Below, one piece after another: positions 53,301 to 64,000 of a DNA stretch of 64,000 nt (positions are counted from its first letter, which is position 1; every line of letters begins with the position of its first letter). The notes beneath the pieces are model-generated. The model was given only the letters and a program-made list of their open reading frames with translations. It was not told the DNA's origin and did not search any database. Source of the DNA: Sorghum bicolor (lineage: Eukaryota; Streptophyta; Magnoliopsida; Poales; Poaceae); assembly GCF_000003195.3 (NCBI RefSeq), contig NC_012871.2, positions 14,454,293-14,518,292 on the forward strand, read 5' to 3'. Both the position numbers and the translations under genes were made by a program.

Positions 53301-56300
53301 CGTGCTCGTCCCTATAGCCGTCATGCAGAGCCATGCTAGTCACTGTAGAGGCGTGTCCGACCCTGCAGACGACGTGCTAAGCCCGGCTGATTGACGGGTA
53401 GGGAGACCAGAGGCCCCTCAAATTGGGAATCACGCCTTGACTTTGTCGGGTTCATGGCTATAGGAGCCTAGAATGACGCCTTCATGTTTGTACAGACCTC
53501 AGCCGTACGCAAAATGATGGGAGTTGGCAGCACAGTGGTTGTCAGACCCTGTCCTATGCTGTCGTGGGCGAAGTGGCGATTTGACCCCTGTCTCGTCCTG
53601 TCGTACCACGGTTCCGTCATGGGATCGCGGCTGACGTCACGGGGGTCTCGAGCGAACCAATGGCATGGAAGCGCCCGATCCCCGGGGTCGGGTGATGCGG
53701 AGATTTGCGGGGCTGCTCGCTTGAGCTAGTCTCGAGCGAGTCGGAGAAGTGATTGATCTCGGTCGAGTCGGAGAAGTGATTGGTCTCGACCAGTGTCTGA
53801 GGCCTCAAGGCTTGGCCTCGGGCAAGACGGATTGCCCGTGATCATCTTAGCTTTAGTCCGTTTTCACCCTGATTTTGGGTACCCCTAATTGTGGTACCCG
53901 ACAATATTGAAATGTCTTCTAATGTTAAATTTCATCTGAATATTTCAAAGAAACTCAGCTTAAGGTTAAGTTCATGTCTACTACTCAAAGAAACTAAGCT
54001 CATGCTTTTGTTGGGCAAATTAAGGTTATTTTTTTCTCAAACAACGGAGGAGAGCTACGTGTCATTTCATTAAGACGAAAAAACAAAGGGTATACAAGAT
54101 CATTCGCGCCATACCCTAGTTTACACACGACCATGATCCAGCAAATTAATAAGTTTATAACATAGTAAGTTTTGAGTCAATTTCTAATCTACACCAAATG
54201 ACCAAAATAAGGACCTTGATTGCAGATTAAAACTGAGCTGTGCTTTTGTGAGGCAAATTAATTTTAACCAATGCTCTTTGAACTATAAAATGTCACTCTA
54301 AATCATATAGTTATCAGAAATACCAACTATAAGGCCGAGTGGCTGGCATTGATCCGCTCATGGGCACATCTTTATGTCACAAATTTTATTACATATCAGT
54401 TCCTAATAATAAACCTACCAACTCTATTATCCATTTGTTCCACACGATAGAGAACAAAGAATGGACCAACATAGAATAAACAGTATAAATACAGCATTTG
54501 GCCAGATATAAATGTAACAGGATTTAAAGCATAATCGTGGTCAACATGTAGAAAGAAAAGTAAACGCATCAAAATACATTAGTTCTGAGCACTAAATAAA
54601 AACTTACAAGGCTACCAAAACCAATATAAATAGGACTCTCACCACTCCCTAACCACCTCAAAAGGGGCTCGGGAGGCTCATAATTTGAAGCAAGATCAAG
54701 GAAACAAAATCCAACAACATCAATTTTAGGTCCCCAGTCTGTAAAGGAGGCACAGGTTAATTTTTCAGCAATAAAAAAAATCAGTAATTAATATCAGTAA
54801 TAGTAACTATGACTTGGTGAAATTTAGTCCAAAACTGACAGAAGTATTCAGATATTAAAGGAAGCTCATTAAATACAAATAAATAGTGACCATGCTTTGC
54901 TTCGATTTCCAAAATTGTATGACCAGTTTATGCACAATAATCTTGATGAAGTAAAAGAAAAAATACCAAGGCATTTTCAAAATCTTGTTAACTTTGATTG
55001 GGGTATTACGAGGCACGAGGTACCGACCTTTTGGTTTTGGGACAAGGTAAGGACTCCAGATATATGCATGAGGAATATCATTCGAATAAGCATGTGTACC
55101 ACTTAGGTATGTAACTGGTCTCAATTTCAATTTCCTTTTTCGGAGATCATTTATCATATCCCTTATGCCAAGCCAGACAAAAGAGTCAACAATCTGGTAT
55201 GAAAGCTGTAACCCAAAGTAATAGTCAAATGGGTGCCACATGATAGTCTTTGATATGTAATGGAACTGTTTCACAAGAAACAGTGAGGAAGCTTCATTTA
55301 AAGATAGAATGTCTACTTGTTGTAAGCCTGTGTATTATCATATTTGTCAAACATTATTTTGATATTAGGTATTATGAGGAAGTTTAACATTTAAAGTATT
55401 AGTCTTTCAACCAGTAGACATTCTATCTTGTGATGATTGCTTCATGCAACAACAATCAACTTACTCTATATCCAGCAGGTTGCTTCACATGAGAGAAAGG
55501 ATGTGGAAATTCACAGGTAGGCCTGGCAATAAAATAAAAATCATCACTGATATGCTTGAAGTTAAAATCTAGGCCATATTGGTCCATCGAGAGAGAGATC
55601 TTACGTCCACGGCATTGTGAAAATTATGTGAATCGGTATATTGAGAGCCTCTGCCACATGTACATGTCCTGTATAGGCACTCATTTCGGTCAGCAGTTGA
55701 ACTAAGATAACAAACAAAATGCGGTAAGTGGAAAGGCTATTCCTTTAGAGCCAAAAGAATGCCTTATAATTGACCTATTAGAAGTGTAACAAATCAAACA
55801 GAAACGTAATATAAAGTAGGAATAATAAGAGGATTACCATATGCTGCTGGATTAGCTATTATGGCGTCCGCACTAAAAGAAACACCAGTATCAATGTCCG
55901 GATCCTTGCAAGCAGGAAGCAAGGAGAATATGATGTCCCTAATCTGCTTGCGCTGGATAGGAATTTCTGATGGAGTTGCAGGCAAGAATCCTTTGTTCTT
56001 AACCATGTCTGCTCAAATTACCAACCCTGTACTGTTATGCAAGATCTATTTATAGCGAACTCTAAGGTGAAAGCACAAAAACAATCAAGCATTACACTCA
56101 CATACATCCAGCAAGAATTTTTGGATCTCCACCAAGGGGATAAAACTCCAACCCAGTAGTCATCACGAAGTCCTTGAAGTTGGCATGGGTTGCTAATCTA
56201 ACACGATGACCGTAGTCCTGCTAACAGAAGTAATTGTTACTCATCTTGAACAAAACATAAAACAATTAGCATGTTGCAGTTCCATTTGGTGAAAAATTCA

Positions 56301-59254
56301 ACAATTAGTATAGCTCCCTTATGCTGTGCTGGACCCTCAAATATTTCCTGCCAACCAGTTATAACATGCACATAGCAATAATGTTATACAGCCTATTTTA
56401 TCATGACATGCTCTGAATCAAATTGGTCCTAGATGACATTTTTTCACGAGGACCAGTTATAACATGACATTTTTTCTTCGTTAGCTTACTCATCGTAAAT
56501 AAATTGGTCCACATACTGATCCTCTACAGGCACATTTCACAATCTTTTAACTAACCACCATGAAAAATCTAATAGTGAAAGGATCATATTGTATCAAAAG
56601 AATTCGATAACATGCTCACCTGCAAACGTTTTCCTATAGCTATGAATGGCTGAACATCCCCTCTTGTACCAACAATCAGCATAGCAATTTGCATTGGTGG
56701 CCTGTACTGAAGATCTGAAGAGTCCAATGTTCCGCCACCAAAGGCCACATTGTGGTGATCCTCAGAAGGAAGATCAAGTGACGCAGCTTCAATATTAGTG
56801 GGGATATCAACAACTACAGTTCCATCATCTTTCAGTGTAGCCATTCGACTAAACAATTTTAGCTGCAATGAATTCAAACCAAGATGCAACAGGTAGAAAC
56901 TGTCATTTAATTAGAACATTGCAGAAAGGGATAAAAGTACACACATAACTAACTGAGAGCGAGTTGCAAATTCACGAGCTTTGTGCTGTGTGAGTGTGGG
57001 GCCTGTGCTGTGTTTGTGAGGCTTTGATGGGGCTTGTTTTTTAATAACATTTTTTCTTCTTAATATAATGACATGCAGCTCTAAGCTGGTTTGAGAAAAA
57101 AATAATGGTGCTAGAAATTCAGTGATGATTACAGACATCCACTGCTAATTTTTATACATGCATGGCTATGTAATATAGTACATTAGCAGTGCAACTATTA
57201 AATGTAGAATCTGTTCCCTTAGAAAAATATTTTTGCATGTAAACAGTGGCTAAATACAGGAGCTACATATTTTTTGTCAAATGCATGAATAATGAACCAC
57301 AATAGCATGGGCGAGCAAACATGATAGATTAGATTACCTTCTTTTTAATAGATATCGTATCAAGTACGGAAGATGCATTTTTGCTATCTACAGGTCTTGT
57401 TCTCTCAGAACCTGACACCTCTGAGGACGTCTCAGAGAATTCAGTATTGTCCATTTCGCTGGAGCTTGTACCCTCATCTTGTGGGAAACAATTGTTGGAC
57501 ACTAGAAGTACAAAATTTCAAACAATTACATAAGAATAAAGTCAAGTTTCAGAGAAGTAGTGAAATGAATAAATACAACCTAGTTCACCAGACAAAAAAA
57601 ATCAATAAATCAAAAAAAAAAAAGTTTAACTCTAGGAGCTAGCATACTGTTTGCCCTAATCTCTTTCCTTTGCAATAAACAACTATTGATCTATCAAATT
57701 ATGCATTATTCAAGATGGGATAGAATTATAAAAATCATGGCATAAAGCAAGCAACACAATAAGGTTTATGAAGAATCAGATAACTAAGAATTAGAAGGTT
57801 AATCTATTAAACCATGAGGAAATCAAAACCACAACTAACAAGCAGCAACAAACATTGCAAGGCAAAACTTCAACAAATCCTAACAACTATGTAGTGCCAC
57901 ACTTAGTTTTAGTCACTAGAAAATATATAATAGAATAATGTCCATAGCAAGAGGAAAATGTGACATTTTAGTGTTGGGTAAAGTAAAAATTTCAGCCACC
58001 GACAACATGCGTGGAGTTTGATTTTCAACCCTGCCAAACGACCTCCAATTGTCAAAACCGGACAAATTTCATCCTCTAGCTAGTTTCAAAGGTGGTCTTC
58101 TATTTTCTAAAAACAATACAGATCCAATTTAATCTTTAAAAATTCATAACTGATTTACTTTAAATACAAAAATCTAAAACTACTACCAATTTTCTTCTAA
58201 AAATGGTATATATCTGTTGCTACTCCATTTTTAGTTATTATTTTAAATAAATAATGAGCCCGACTAGCAATAAAGCAATGGTTTTGGAACATAAATACAT
58301 AAATTACCAATACTCCAAACAGAGCAGCAACATATAATAACGTTTTAAAAAATGGTATAGTTTCACTCTTTTCTGATTTAAAATAAATTAGTAATGATTT
58401 TTTAGAGATTAAACCAGATTTTTATTATTTTTAGAAAATAGAAAACCTCCTTTAAACCTGCTAGAGCACTAAATTTAGGTTATCCTCAGTGGGGGTTTCA
58501 TGACCCCGTTTTCAACACATTCATATTTTAGAAACGGTGTAGAAGAGTTTCGTCACCATAAAACTCTCTCTACTCCCGTGAAACTCTTATCAACTCTTTT
58601 CATTAATATGGTGCTATATCAGTATATTTAATGTCCATAAAACTCTAATGAGAGGCCATCTAGGACCAGACTGCCGTCTTTGAAGACAAAATGTCCAAGT
58701 CTCAACCACTGTGGAGTCAAAGGAACCAGGGGACCACGGATCAGGCAGGAAAATTCCCCCAAATCCGTCCACTTGTACCAGTTTGCCGACCCAAACTGCA
58801 ATTACACCGGAACACAAGAAAACAAAACATTGGCCCGCCTCAACCTCCCCTCCTCTTCGAATCAGGACGACAATCTCAGCAGAATTCACCAGAAAGCCAG
58901 CGATGAGCGTGAGCCTGCTGTCTGCATATATAAACCCTAACGCCTCCCCTCGAATTCGGCCGCTAGAAGTCTAGAACCAACCTTCAACACGACAATGCCA
59001 CACCACGACGCCATCGCTATCAAGTTCTAAGACTAACACGGATCAAATCGCTTCGTAGAATACCGTTACGATCGAGGACACGACACGGAACCAGATTGGC
59101 TAAGAATTTGACGATGAAGGAGGAAACTAGAAACTCCTATAATCATCGGTAGGGTTATCGGAAAAAGGGACCAAACGGGCTCACCGGACGAGGAACCGAC
59201 GTCCTCAGCGCCGGCACCGGCGGCGCCGACACGGCTGCTGCTGGCTTCCTTCAT
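50361..59254 (-). CDS. Sterol 3-beta-glucosyltransferase (UGT80 family), 14 exons
   Basis: Transfers glucose from UDP-glucose to the 3-hydroxyl of membrane sterols, making steryl glucosides (GT1, UGT80A/B type). Exons (minus): 59254-59185, 57501-57338, 56862-56620, 56217-56106, 56008-55838, 55668-55605, 55522-55465, 55205-55028, 54738-54608, 51991-51889, 51761-51685, 50999-50952, 50880-50731, 50549-50361. All are GT-AG and phases join to 585 aa, near family size (about 600-640). A Ser-rich N-terminus (to about 80) precedes the GT28-type donor-domain opening MLIVGTRGDVQPFIAIGKRLQDYG. Family blocks include YMVKNKGFLP, SPYLVPKPKDWGP and PIYIGFGS. The UDP-sugar-binding region has KGWGG, NVPHDWLF, HHGGAGTT and PFFGDQFFWG. 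No signal peptide is evident, consistent with a cytosolic or membrane-peripheral enzyme. Intron 9 (2.6 kb) holds an LTR-like insertion. Confidence 0.93.
52304..53903. mobile_element. Rearranged LTR-like element in intron 9 of the UGT80 gene
   Basis: It begins TGTTGGTGTGCGATC and ends GTGGTACCCGACA (TG...CA). A segment led by AGTTACTCCCAAGTCTCAGG is present three times: direct at about 52507 and 52995, and inverted across 52705-52930. A TATA-like TTTTATAG lies in CCCTTTTATAGTCAC near 52625. The flanks (GTAAT / ATATT) do not form a clean 5-bp duplication. No coding capacity. Confidence 0.55.
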
Positions 59255-59871
59255 CGGCCGCGGGAAAGGCTTCTAGAAGATTCCTTCCTTCCCTCCCTCC
59301 CTCTCTCCCGAGGCCGAGGGGCAAGGCCTCCTCCAGAGGACCGGAACCTCCAAGCACAAGCAGGCGACGCCACCACGAGAGTCGTCGGAGGGTCGGAGCC
59401 AGAGGAGAGAGAAACGGTGAACGCGGACGGAGGCTTCTCACGGAAGGACGGAGACGAAGGCCATTGGGCGTTGGGTAGGGGACACGTGGCGGAATCTGGA
59501 AGCGAAGACGTGCGCCCCGGGTGCGGACGGACGGTCCGGATGCGTGGTGGACCAGGTCTGCGGATGATGGAATTGCCGTTGAAAACGGTTGAGCGACCGT
59601 CTGTTGTCCAGAGGCGAAAGACCATAGCGGCTGGGCTGCCGGCACTGTCCTCAGTACGCACGCACACTCAACCCTATGAACACACGTACGCAAACCCTAC
59701 TCCTATGAGCACTGACCACTTATTTTCACAACACTTTTCCTTTACAACATTTTTCACAAAGCTTTGAGTTCCCACAGCTTAGCATGCAAAAAAAAATCTC
59801 AGAATAAGAATTTTACTGTTTGGCAATGCCAATTTTATTAGGAGACAAAAAGCTTTAAAGAAGAACGCCTT
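59255..59871 (-). other. 5' UTR and promoter region of the UGT80 gene
   Basis: GC-rich leader and promoter sequence upstream of the ATG at 59254. A G-box lies at 59482 (separate entry). No other gene seen; short antisense frames are unremarkable. Confidence 0.5.
59482..59490. promoter_or_regulatory. G-box / ABRE-like element upstream of the UGT80 gene
   Basis: ACACGTGGC, about 230 bp before the ATG. CACGTGGC-type elements are bound by bZIP/bHLH factors and mediate ABA or light responses; its use here is inference. Confidence 0.5.
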
Positions 59872-60087
59872 CCCTTGTTTATTTGGATTTCACTACTGTA
59901 GCACTTTCGTTTGTTTGTGGCAAATATTATCTAATTATGGACTAATTAGTATCAAAAGATTCGTCTCGTGATTTACAGGTAAATTGTGTAATTAGTTTTT
60001 AATTTCGTCTAAATTTAATGCTTCATACATGTGCCGTAAGATTCGATGTGATGTAGAATCTTAAAATTTTTTTGGTTTTTGGGCCCT
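59872..60087. repeat. MITE of the GGCCTTGTTTAGTT family, inverted copy
   Basis: CCCTTGTTTATTTGGATT to TTTGGGCCC, with the core AAGATTCGATGTGATG. Confidence 0.7.
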
Positions 60088-60397
60088 AATATTATGCTAC
60101 TTGCCGCAAGTGCCCCTTGCTCGAACCTTAGCTCTCCTATAGAACAGATTAAAAAAGCATGCCCATCGCTTCACGATCTTGAGACCGCTTTCACATTGGT
60201 CCTTGGATGGATCACCTCCCAAATCTCCATAGTTTCGTCATTTACTTGCATCAACATCGATCGCTCGTAGTTTGTATGTGGGAGAGCATCGGCCACATGA
60301 CCATGCCCTCCTTGACGCCACTAGACATGGTGCTCTGTGGCGTGCTGTCATCACCCATCTTCTTCCTGATGTCGCGCAGCCGTTGCTTTTTGGCCAA
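60088..60397. other. Short GC-rich segment between MITEs
   Basis: Resembles coding DNA on the minus strand (a Ser/Thr-rich stretch near 60300-60390) but is too short and broken to name. It may be a gene fragment. Confidence 0.3.
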
Positions 60398-60619
60398 GGC
60401 CTTGTTTAGTTTCAAAAAAATTTACAAATTTTTCAAATTCTTCGTCACATCGAATCTTTAGACGTACGCATTAAGTATTAAATATAGATAAAAATAAAAA
60501 CTAATTACATAGTTTGGTCGGAATTGACGAGACGAATCTTTTGAGCCTAGTTAGTCTATAATTAGACAATATTTATCAAATACAAATGAAATTGGTACTA
60601 TTCACATTTTGCAAAATAT
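60398..60619. repeat. MITE of the GGCCTTGTTTAGTT family
   Basis: GGCCTTGTTTAGTTTCAAAA start and the TTTAGACGTACGCATT subfamily core. The right end fuses into the next copy. Confidence 0.75.
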
Positions 60620-60852
60620 TTAGATATACCCAAAAATCCAAAACTTTACAAGATTCTCCGTCACATCGAATCTTGCGGCACATGCATGAAGTATTAAATA
60701 TAGATAAAAAGATTAACTAATTGCACAGTTTACCTGTAAATCACGAGACGAATCTTCTAAGCCTAGTTACTCTATAATTAGACAATGTTTGTCAAATAAA
60801 AACGAAAATATTACAGTGTCAAAATCCAAAAACTTTTTGCATCTGAACAAGG
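60620..60852. repeat. MITE abutting the previous copy
   Basis: TAGATATACCCAAAAATCC to GCATCTGAACAAGG, with the core CACATCGAATCTTGCGGCAC. Confidence 0.75.
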
Positions 60853-61280
60853 ACTAAACAAGTTGGATGGTTCCACCGTGTGTCTTCCACGTCGATCTTC
60901 CCACTCTAATACTAGCTGTTGTAACTAACGGTGGTTGTTGAGCTCTAGAGCTTGTCGCTGACGAACTTAGGAATGAAGAATGATGGACGCGCACCGCAAA
61001 CATGCAGAACGCAAGCAAACACATGCTTGCGAGAAAGAATTCTTTTTTACTATAAATCTCAGTTTTTTTATGTATTGCGATATACTCAATGTATTTTAAA
61101 TTATAAGACGTTTGTCTTTTTTAACACCAAATTTAACTACTTTTTTATTTAAAAATTTATGTAAAATATCAATTCTTTTATCGTGGCTTGGTTTATTAAT
61201 AAAAATTTTTTAAGGATGATTTAATTTGACTATATTTATATAAATTTTTTTTAATAAAACAAGGGACGGAGATAGTATTA
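60853..61280. other. Intergenic, no gene recognised
   Basis: Its end (GGGACGGAGATAGTA, near 61263) is a decayed Stowaway terminus paired loosely with AT-rich sequence from about 61090. Confidence 0.4.
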
Positions 61281-61575
61281 GGGTGTGTTTGGTTGGGTTG
61301 TGACTTTTGGAAAAGCTACTGTGAGCTTTGAGCTTTTTGAAAAGCTGCTGTGGGATGTGGGTTTTGAGAAATCTAAAAGTCATTTGGTTGGTCACTCGTG
61401 GCTTTTGAAAAAAAAAATGAACGGATCTCAAAAGTTAGTGAAAACAGGGGGTGAGTTGCTTTTGGATTTGTACTACGAGAAAAGCTGCTTTTGGGCAAAA
61501 ACACTTGTGGCTTTTGAGCTCTTTGGTTGGCTTTTGGCTTTTACAAAAGCAGGTTCAAAAGGCCAAATAGAGCTT
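61281..61575. repeat. MITE-like element rich in AAAGCTG/CTTTTGG
   Basis: GGGTGTGTTTGGTTGGGTTG opens a block with AAAAGCTGCTTTTGG and GGCTTTTGAGC repeats, in the style of grass MITEs with GTTTGGTT ends. The right boundary is uncertain. Confidence 0.5.
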
Positions 61576-62365
61576 TGATCCGCTCTCCCCACCACGCCGA
61601 GCAGCTGCACCAGTGTGCCGTCATTTGCGGTTGTCCGTGCCACATGCACGGCGTACACAACGTGGTGGAGAGGAAGCCTTGGACGCGGTCACAGGTGCAG
61701 TTGCTATAAAAACATGTTCGTTACAAAACCAAACTACCTTCTGTCAAAAAAAAACTACCTAATGCATCCACATACTGATACATGACTGGCACGATTACAT
61801 GTTGCTAGGTGCAACAGTCAATAGGGACGAAGAAGCGAAAATGTCTGGTGGCTCCACATGCTGAGCACCCACTATCCTCACCGTCAAAAATTGTTCTCGA
61901 GATCCGTGACTACCTTCTCTTTATCATATTCTCTTCTGGTGACCTTTATTTTTCAACCGTATTCATCCTGTATTACCTTTTTTCAATGACACTGCTATGT
62001 ATAGAGCCCACCACGTGTGGGCAGCATCCCATCCTGCACACCGCTCACAGCGATGCCCATCGCTTCTCTTTCTTTTTAACCATTGCAGCTTCAACCATTG
62101 TAGCTTCAACATGCCCAGCGTCACATCTTTTATTATATTTTCTAAACTATCTTTTATTCCATTTTTAATTTTTTCCATTCGACTTACTTGTTTTATCTTT
62201 TTTTTTATATTTTTTCTACTACTTGTTGCCAGGCAGTGGCAGAGCTCGGATTTTTGCTTGGGGTATGCCGAACAAAAAATTTTCATATATAAACCGATAA
62301 AATCTATTTAGCAATTCGATAGAATTTCATAAAAAATGTCCAATAATTCGGTACACAATTATTAA
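61576..62365. other. Intergenic, no gene recognised
   Basis: No convincing frame. Contains an AACCATTG(C/T)AGCTTC direct repeat near 62078-62105. Confidence 0.4.
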
Positions 62366-62606
62366 GGTCTTGTTTAGTTGCAAAAAAATTTACAAAATGA
62401 ACACAATAGCATTTTTCGTTTGTATTTGATAAATATTGTCCAATCATAAACTAACTTAGCTCAAAAACTTTGTCTCGCAAATTATAGGCAAACTGTGCGA
62501 TTAGTTATTTTTTATTTATATTTAATGTTCTATGCATGTGTCACAAGATTCGATGTGATGAGAAATCTCGAAAAAAATTGTAAATTTTTGGGAAGTAAAC
62601 AAGGCC
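62366..62606. repeat. MITE of the GGCCTTGTTTAGTT family with TAA duplication
   Basis: GGTCTTGTTTAGTTGC to GGAAGTAAACAAGGCC, with TAA at 62363-62365 and 62607-62609. This clean target duplication places the family with Tourist/PIF-Harbinger MITEs. Confidence 0.85.
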
Positions 62607-62665
62607 TAATTGGCATAAGTCGCGCATCCATCGTGCGTTTGGAATGGAGTCTTTTTTTTATCAAA

Positions 62666-62858
62666 GCCTTGTTTAGTTCTAAAAAGTTTTTGAATTTGAC
62701 TACTGCAGCATTTTCACTTTATTGGACAATTAGTGTCCAACCATGAATTAATTAGGCTTAAAAGATTCGTCTCGTGATTTATAACCATATTATGCAATTA
62801 GTTTTTGTTTTCGTCTATATATGTCTAAAGATTTGATGTGACGGATAAAAAATTATTA
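62666..62858. repeat. MITE of the GGCCTTGTTTAGTT family, one end decayed
   Basis: GCCTTGTTTAGTTCTAAAAA start and the reversed core TCTAAAGATTTGATGTGACG; the right terminus is degraded. Confidence 0.7.
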
Positions 62859-63067
62859 GGTATGAAACTTACATTTATGTTTTTTTGGTCTAGGCCTAGG
62901 GTATGTCATGCCATACCCGTGCCACCCACTGGATTTCATTATTGGGCCTACGGTATGCCATGCCTTAATAATGGCATGGGTATGGGATGACCTAGTAATA
63001 ATAATTGTGTACCGAATTATTGGACATTTTTTATGAAATCCAGTGGGTGGCATGTCATACCCATGCC

Positions 63068-64000
63068 ATTTGTTTCTTGTATATCTTTCACACGCCATTT
63101 TAAGTACATAAACCCTCTTTGCACTACTGTGATATATTCTCAATAAGTTATCACGATTTACCATCTAGAGTAAATTTAGGAAACAAAAATTGCTAGGTGT
63201 GTCTAAAAATGAAAATAACTTTGCTACAATTGTAGTGCTACTTAATGTGAAATTGTGCAAAGTGTGCTCATATCTTAGCACAAATATGTAACTCCAACTA
63301 TCATGGGCGGCGCCAGGGGAATACCCATGATTTTTATGACAAACACAAATATATGTATATATTATATACACACACATGTATAATCAGCATATATGTTAGT
63401 TTGTTGAATATTACAAATATATAGCCCATAAGAGCAACTCCAATAGTCTGGTTAAAATTAATTGTCAAATTCTATTGTTTAGCTATTTTGTCGAATAGAA
63501 AATTTCTAAAAAAAAGAAAAGATCTACAACAATCTTGTTATTTTACAAAGTCTTATAGTTAGCGTCTGTAATAAGCTATATAGCCACTGAAAATCAAGAG
63601 AAAACCAACTTTCTATTTTACAAAATTAGATAGCATATTAGCTGGAGTCTACTTTTTGCAAGGGGGTCAAACACAAGGGAAATGAGACGTAAAAGGTCAA
63701 AGTAAAACAGCAATCAAATGAAAAAAAAAACAGACAATTCCAGAACACATATTCCTTATAATAATTTAACTATACAAGTTATTCACATTTCTCTGCAGAA
63801 CCAAATCCAATCAAATTTGGATAAAAGAATGATTTTCAACGGATCCCTAGCTGCTACCATTATACAACGAAAATGAGGATTTCAGTCTAAGTGGCAAGTG
63901 CACTGCACACACGCATCTCAGGAGGCAGAACAAAAAACCTATCCCAACCTCAACTAACAACTTACCTATTGCCAACCGAGCCAACTGAAACTTGAGACAA
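63068..64000. other. AT-rich intergenic DNA, no gene recognised
   Basis: Contains a MITE-like opening AGAGCAACTCCAATAGTC at about 63431, like the one at 26041. No coding sequence is evident to the window end. Confidence 0.4.

Larger units (their letters stand above)
62327..63067. repeat. Inverted repeats around two MITEs
   Basis: About 38 bp (TTCATAAAAAATGTCCAATA to the ACACAATTATT end) at about 62327-62364 recur inverted at about 62999-63036. A second pair built on GCCACCCACTGGATTTCAT lies near 62921 and 63032. Confidence 0.75.

Overview
The window is nuclear DNA from a grass, most likely sorghum or a close panicoid relative. That is inferred from spliced genes with GT-AG introns, very GC-rich intronless coding sequences set in AT-rich DNA, a eukaryotic tRNA-Ser, and dozens of grass-type MITEs (termini reading GGCCTTGTTTAGTT or CTCCCTCCGT). 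No organelle, bacterial or viral genes were seen. The one assembly gap is 46172-46315.

Layout. 0.2-2.1 kb: broken L1-type LINE (minus). 2.5-8.7 kb: a foldback element (8-bp target duplication) whose loop carries three LTR-like elements of one family, nested inside each other, each with an array of the motif CACCGGACGC. 9.7-13.6 kb: nine-exon HAD-like hydrolase gene (minus). 14-17.6 kb: nested MITEs and a 322-bp tandem duplication. 17.8-20.9 kb: ATG8-interacting (ATI-like) protein gene (plus). 23.0-24.2 kb: intronless CDK-like kinase (plus). 24.8 kb: tRNA-Ser(GCU). 26.4-27.9 kb: intronless BTB/T1 protein (plus). 29.0 kb: tRNA-derived SINE. 30.4-32.8 kb: thaumatin-like protein gene with an apparent one-base frameshift (plus). 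36.6-39.8 kb: DUF1644 zinc-binding protein (minus). 41.5-45.3 kb: a diverged inverted duplication enclosing a 1.0-kb foldback element with a perfect 10-bp target duplication. 45.3-48.0 kb: probable solo LTR containing the gap. 48.2-50.2 kb: MITEs, including a hAT-type element inside a Stowaway element. 50.4-59.3 kb: 14-exon sterol 3-beta-glucosyltransferase (UGT80) gene (minus) with a rearranged LTR-like insertion in intron 9. 59.9-64 kb: MITEs and palindromic repeats, with no recognisable gene.

The genes are independent single units: a phosphatase-like enzyme, an autophagy adaptor, a kinase, a BTB adaptor, a PR-5 protein, a DUF1644 protein and a lipid glycosyltransferase. They form no operon or evident pathway cluster. 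The exon boundaries given here came from splice sites, reading phase and family resemblance. The HAD, ATI and UGT80 models close without a frame error. The most notable material is the nested and foldback transposon architecture, not a new protein system.
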